Assembly: GCA_934277865.1 (NCBI GenBank)
Contig: CAKQVW010000133.1
Span: forward strand, 1-7,554
Direction: 5' to 3'
From: an uncultured Pseudobdellovibrionaceae bacterium
GTDB lineage: Bacteria > Bdellovibrionota > Bdellovibrionia > Bdellovibrionales > JAMPXM01
Length of the DNA stretch: 7,554 nt
The position numbers were made by a program, and so were the translations under genes. Below are positions 5,542 through 7,554 of this stretch, piece after piece; the stretch's first letter is position 1; each line of letters starts with the position of its first letter. The notes below the pieces were generated by a model. It made no database searches. It saw nothing but the letters and a program-made list of their open reading frames with translations, and had not been told where the DNA came from.

Positions 5542-7356
5542 GTGTCTCGTGCCAAGCCGTCCAAACCGTCGCGTTCGAATTCGACTCGAAAGTCTCTTCT
5601 CAAAAAGACCACGGTGAAATCAGCTAAAAAGTTGGAGCAGAAGTTCATCTTCGTCACGGGCGGCGTTGTTTCGTCGATCGGAAAAGGGCTGACGGCGGCG
5701 TCGCTTGGAACTTTGCTTGAGGCACGCGGGCTAAAAGTGACGTTGATGAAGTTCGATCCGTATCTCAACGTCGATCCAGGGACGATGTCGCCGCTTCAGC
5801 ACGGTGAGGTTTTTGTCACCGACGACGGTGCCGAAACAGATCTGGACTTGGGCCATTACGAACGTTTCACGTCCATCACGGTTCAGCGCGCCAATTCGGT
5901 CTCCACCGGACAGATTTACGAAGCGGTGATCGCTCGTGAGCGCCGGGGGGACTATCTCGGCGGCACAGTTCAGGTCATTCCTCATATCACTGACGAAATT
6001 AAGTCGCGTATGTTTGAAGCCGCACAGGGTGCGGAAGTCGCCATCGTCGAAATTGGTGGGACCGTTGGTGACATCGAGAGTCTTCCTTTCCTTGAGGCGA
6101 TTCGTCAGATGCGAACCGATCTTGGACACGAAAACTCCCTGTTTATTCATGTCACGTACGTTCCGTACATTGCGGCAGCAGGTGAGCTGAAATCAAAGCC
6201 CACTCAGCACTCGGTTAAAGAGCTTCGTGAGATTGGGATTCAGCCGGACTTTTTAATTTGTCGAAGCGAACGGGTGATTCCAAAGGACGTAAAGGCCAAG
6301 ATCGGCCTGTTTTGTTCGGTTCGTCCGGAGAATGTCATCGGTGCCTCCGATTGTTCGACAATCTACGAAGTGCCTTTGATGCTTCACGAGCAAGGTTTCG
6401 ACGCCAGCGTTGTCGAGCGACTTGGATTTGATCAAGGTGTGGAGATCGAAAAGCCTGAGATCAGCGCTTGGGAAGAAATCGTCCACACGCTGAAGCACCC
6501 AAGCAAGTCGGTAAAGATTGGCGTCGTCGGCAAGTATGTCGATCTCAAAGAGAGCTACAAGTCTTTGAACGAAGCGATCGTGCACGGGGGCATTGCCAAT
6601 AAAACGCGGGTTGAACTGGTGTGGGTGGATTCCGAGACACTGACAGAGTCGAATGTTGAAAAGGCACTGAAGGATGTCGATGCGGTTCTGGTGCCCGGTG
6701 GCTTTGGCGAGCGTGGTGCAGAAGGCAAGATCGTGGCCATTCAGCACGCTCGAGTGAACCAGATTCCGTTTTTCGGGATCTGCTTCGGAATGCAGCTGGC
6801 GGCAATCGAATTCGCGAGAAATGTGTGCGGCATTTCGGATGCAACGTCGCGTGAGTTCACAGGCGAAAAACGTTCTGGGTCGCGCAATTTCGTGATCGAC
6901 ATAATGGAAGAGCAGCGGACAATTAAGGACAAGGGCGGCACCATGCGCCTCGGCTCGTATCCGTGCTCACTTGAGGAAGGAACGGTTGTTCGCCGGGCCT
7001 ATGGTAAAAATCTGATCTTTGAGCGCCACCGCCATCGATACGAGTTTAACAACAAGTATCGTCCGCTGTTCAAAAAGAACGGCATGACATTGGCGGGTGT
7101 TTGCGAAGACCGCGACCTGGTTGAGATCATTGAGCTTGGAACACACCCTTGGTTTGTTGGCGTTCAGTTTCACCCAGAGTTCAAGTCTCGCCCAACATCT
7201 CCGCACCCGCTGTTCAGCAGTTTTGTTGAAGCAGCCTTGATTCATCACAAAAAGCGACAAGCGCTGGGGGCCAAGCGAGGCGCTGCGAAAAAAGCCGAGA
7301 CCTCTTCGAAAACTCGTCGTTCGGCGGCGCTCGGAGCTCGCAATGCGCGAGCTTGA
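5542..7356 (+). CDS. pyrG: CTP synthase with basic N- and C-terminal extensions
   Basis: A 604-residue CTP synthase that aminates UTP to CTP using ATP and glutamine, the last step of pyrimidine nucleotide synthesis. The synthetase domain begins near residue 35: P-loop GGVVSSIGKG (40-49), KFDPYLNVDPGTMSP (70-84), HGEVFVTDDGAETDLDLGHY (87-106) and EIGGTVGDIES (170-180). The class I glutaminase domain covers about 325-567, with the oxyanion loop VPGGFGERG (384-392), nucleophile Cys414 in GICFGMQ, and His544/Glu546 in GVQFHPEF. The usual length is about 535-550. The surplus is a roughly 33-residue Lys/Arg/Ser/Thr-rich N-terminus and a roughly 37-residue Lys/Arg/Ala-rich C-terminal tail. GTG 5542 is chosen for its strong AGGAG site; the first ATG is codon 69, inside the conserved core, so the start must be upstream. 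The 3' end overlaps kdsD by 14 bases. Placement between kdsB and kdsD fits CTP supply for CMP-Kdo formation. Confidence 0.98.
   Translation: MSRAKPSKPSRSNSTRKSLLKKTTVKSAKKLEQKFIFVTGGVVSSIGKGLTAASLGTLLEARGLKVTLMKFDPYLNVDPGTMSPLQHGEVFVTDDGAETDLDLGHYERFTSITVQRANSVSTGQIYEAVIARERRGDYLGGTVQVIPHITDEIKSRMFEAAQGAEVAIVEIGGTVGDIESLPFLEAIRQMRTDLGHENSLFIHVTYVPYIAAAGELKSKPTQHSVKELREIGIQPDFLICRSERVIPKDVKAKIGLFCSVRPENVIGASDCSTIYEVPLMLHEQGFDASVVERLGFDQGVEIEKPEISAWEEIVHTLKHPSKSVKIGVVGKYVDLKESYKSLNEAIVHGGIANKTRVELVWVDSETLTESNVEKALKDVDAVLVPGGFGERGAEGKIVAIQHARVNQIPFFGICFGMQLAAIEFARNVCGISDATSREFTGEKRSGSRNFVIDIMEEQRTIKDKGGTMRLGSYPCSLEEGTVVRRAYGKNLIFERHRHRYEFNNKYRPLFKKNGMTLAGVCEDRDLVEIIELGTHPWFVGVQFHPEFKSRPTSPHPLFSSFVEAALIHHKKRQALGAKRGAAKKAETSSKTRRSAALGARNARA
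7333..7336 (+). promoter_or_regulatory. Shine-Dalgarno of kdsD, inside pyrG
   Basis: GGAG lies 6 bases before ATG 7343, within the codons of the PyrG basic tail, and supports the overlapping kdsD start. Confidence 0.6.
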
Positions 7357-7554
7357 GGATGCAACCAGAGTCTTGGAGATCGAGGCGCGAGCGTTGGATC
7401 GCATGCGCGAGCGACTGCAAAATGAACCGCAGTCGAAAGCTTTTGTAGAGGCCGTAAATTTAATTGCGGCCTGCAAAGGAAAAGTGATCGTTGCCGGAAT
7501 GGGCAAATCTGGTCTGATTGGACGAAAGATCGCAGCCACATTGTCATCGACAGG
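7343..7554 (+). CDS. kdsD: Arabinose-5-phosphate isomerase (KdsD/KpsF family), N-terminal part
   Basis: The first 70 codons of a gene running off the right edge in frame 2; there is no stop before the end. The start ATG 7343 overlaps the last 14 bases of pyrG. The translation opens MRELEDATRVLEIEARALDR, a helix typical of the family (compare E. coli KdsD, which has a Val-Leu-Ala-Ile-Glu segment at this point). The start of the SIS sugar-phosphate-binding domain follows: CKGKVIVAGMGKSG, then IGRKIAATLSSTG. The GMGKSG-x-IGRK-x-AAT pattern is diagnostic of KdsD/KpsF/GutQ. The family isomerises ribulose-5-phosphate to arabinose-5-phosphate for Kdo synthesis. The SIS active-site remainder and the C-terminal CBS pair expected in full-length members lie beyond the window. 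Adjacency to kdsB and pyrG supports an LPS rather than a sugar-alcohol role. Confidence 0.95.
   Translation, partial: MRELEDATRVLEIEARALDRMRERLQNEPQSKAFVEAVNLIAACKGKVIVAGMGKSGLIGRKIAATLSST

Noticed and set aside
6967..7539. Minus-strand open frame (190 codons) opposite the end of pyrG and kdsD
   Set aside because: It covers two confidently identified genes on the other strand, has no motif or good ribosome-binding site, and is explained by their codon bias.
1..7554. Defence system, CRISPR array, prophage, insertion sequence or RNA gene
   Set aside because: Every long stretch is filled by housekeeping, envelope or regulatory genes. I saw no spaced repeats, transposase motifs, terminal inverted repeats or tRNA/rRNA-like sequence.

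Overview
The window looks like chromosomal DNA of a Gram-negative, flagellated bacterium. The evidence is two genes of the Kdo branch of lipopolysaccharide synthesis, a lipoprotein with a BamE/SmpA-like domain, a FliL-type protein and an FHA-fused sigma-54 activator. Large families of FHA-sigma-54 activators are typical of Bdellovibrio-like and myxobacterial ('deltaproteobacterial') lineages. I favour a Bdellovibrionota-like organism with moderate confidence; this rests on gene content and gene order, not on a search. Base composition is near balanced and nothing marks a mobile element. The window is almost fully coding, with no tRNA, rRNA, CRISPR array or insertion sequence.

Layout. Positions 1-378 are the 3' end of polA (+). 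It converges on a lipoprotein gene (399-1040, -). A roughly 130-bp divergent gap separates that gene from a 406-residue FliL-like membrane protein (1170-2390, +). The FliL-like gene converges, with only 10 bp between stop codons, on the FHA-AAA+-Fis activator (2401-3786, -). A roughly 200-bp divergent regulatory gap follows, holding a perfect 8+3+8 inverted repeat and a candidate promoter. It leads into a tightly packed plus-strand cluster: engB (ribosome-assembly GTPase), a small two-helix membrane protein, kdsB, pyrG and kdsD, the last cut by the window end.

How the genes fit together. KdsD makes arabinose-5-phosphate, the first dedicated Kdo precursor. PyrG makes CTP. KdsB uses CTP to activate Kdo as CMP-Kdo for lipid A-core assembly. 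The genes overlap or lie within a few bases of each other (engB/small ORF share bases at the stop/start, small ORF/kdsB overlap 19 nt, kdsB/pyrG 2-nt gap, pyrG/kdsD overlap 14 nt), so they are probably co-transcribed and partly translationally coupled.

No clearly new system is visible. The main oddities are: a FliL domain carried on a long acidic cytoplasmic extension with a duplicated amphipathic segment; an FHA domain lacking the usual phosphothreonine-binding residues; a KdsB that appears to lack a conserved stretch of about 24 residues near its C-terminus; a CTP synthase with strongly basic tails at both ends; and the palindrome upstream of engB.
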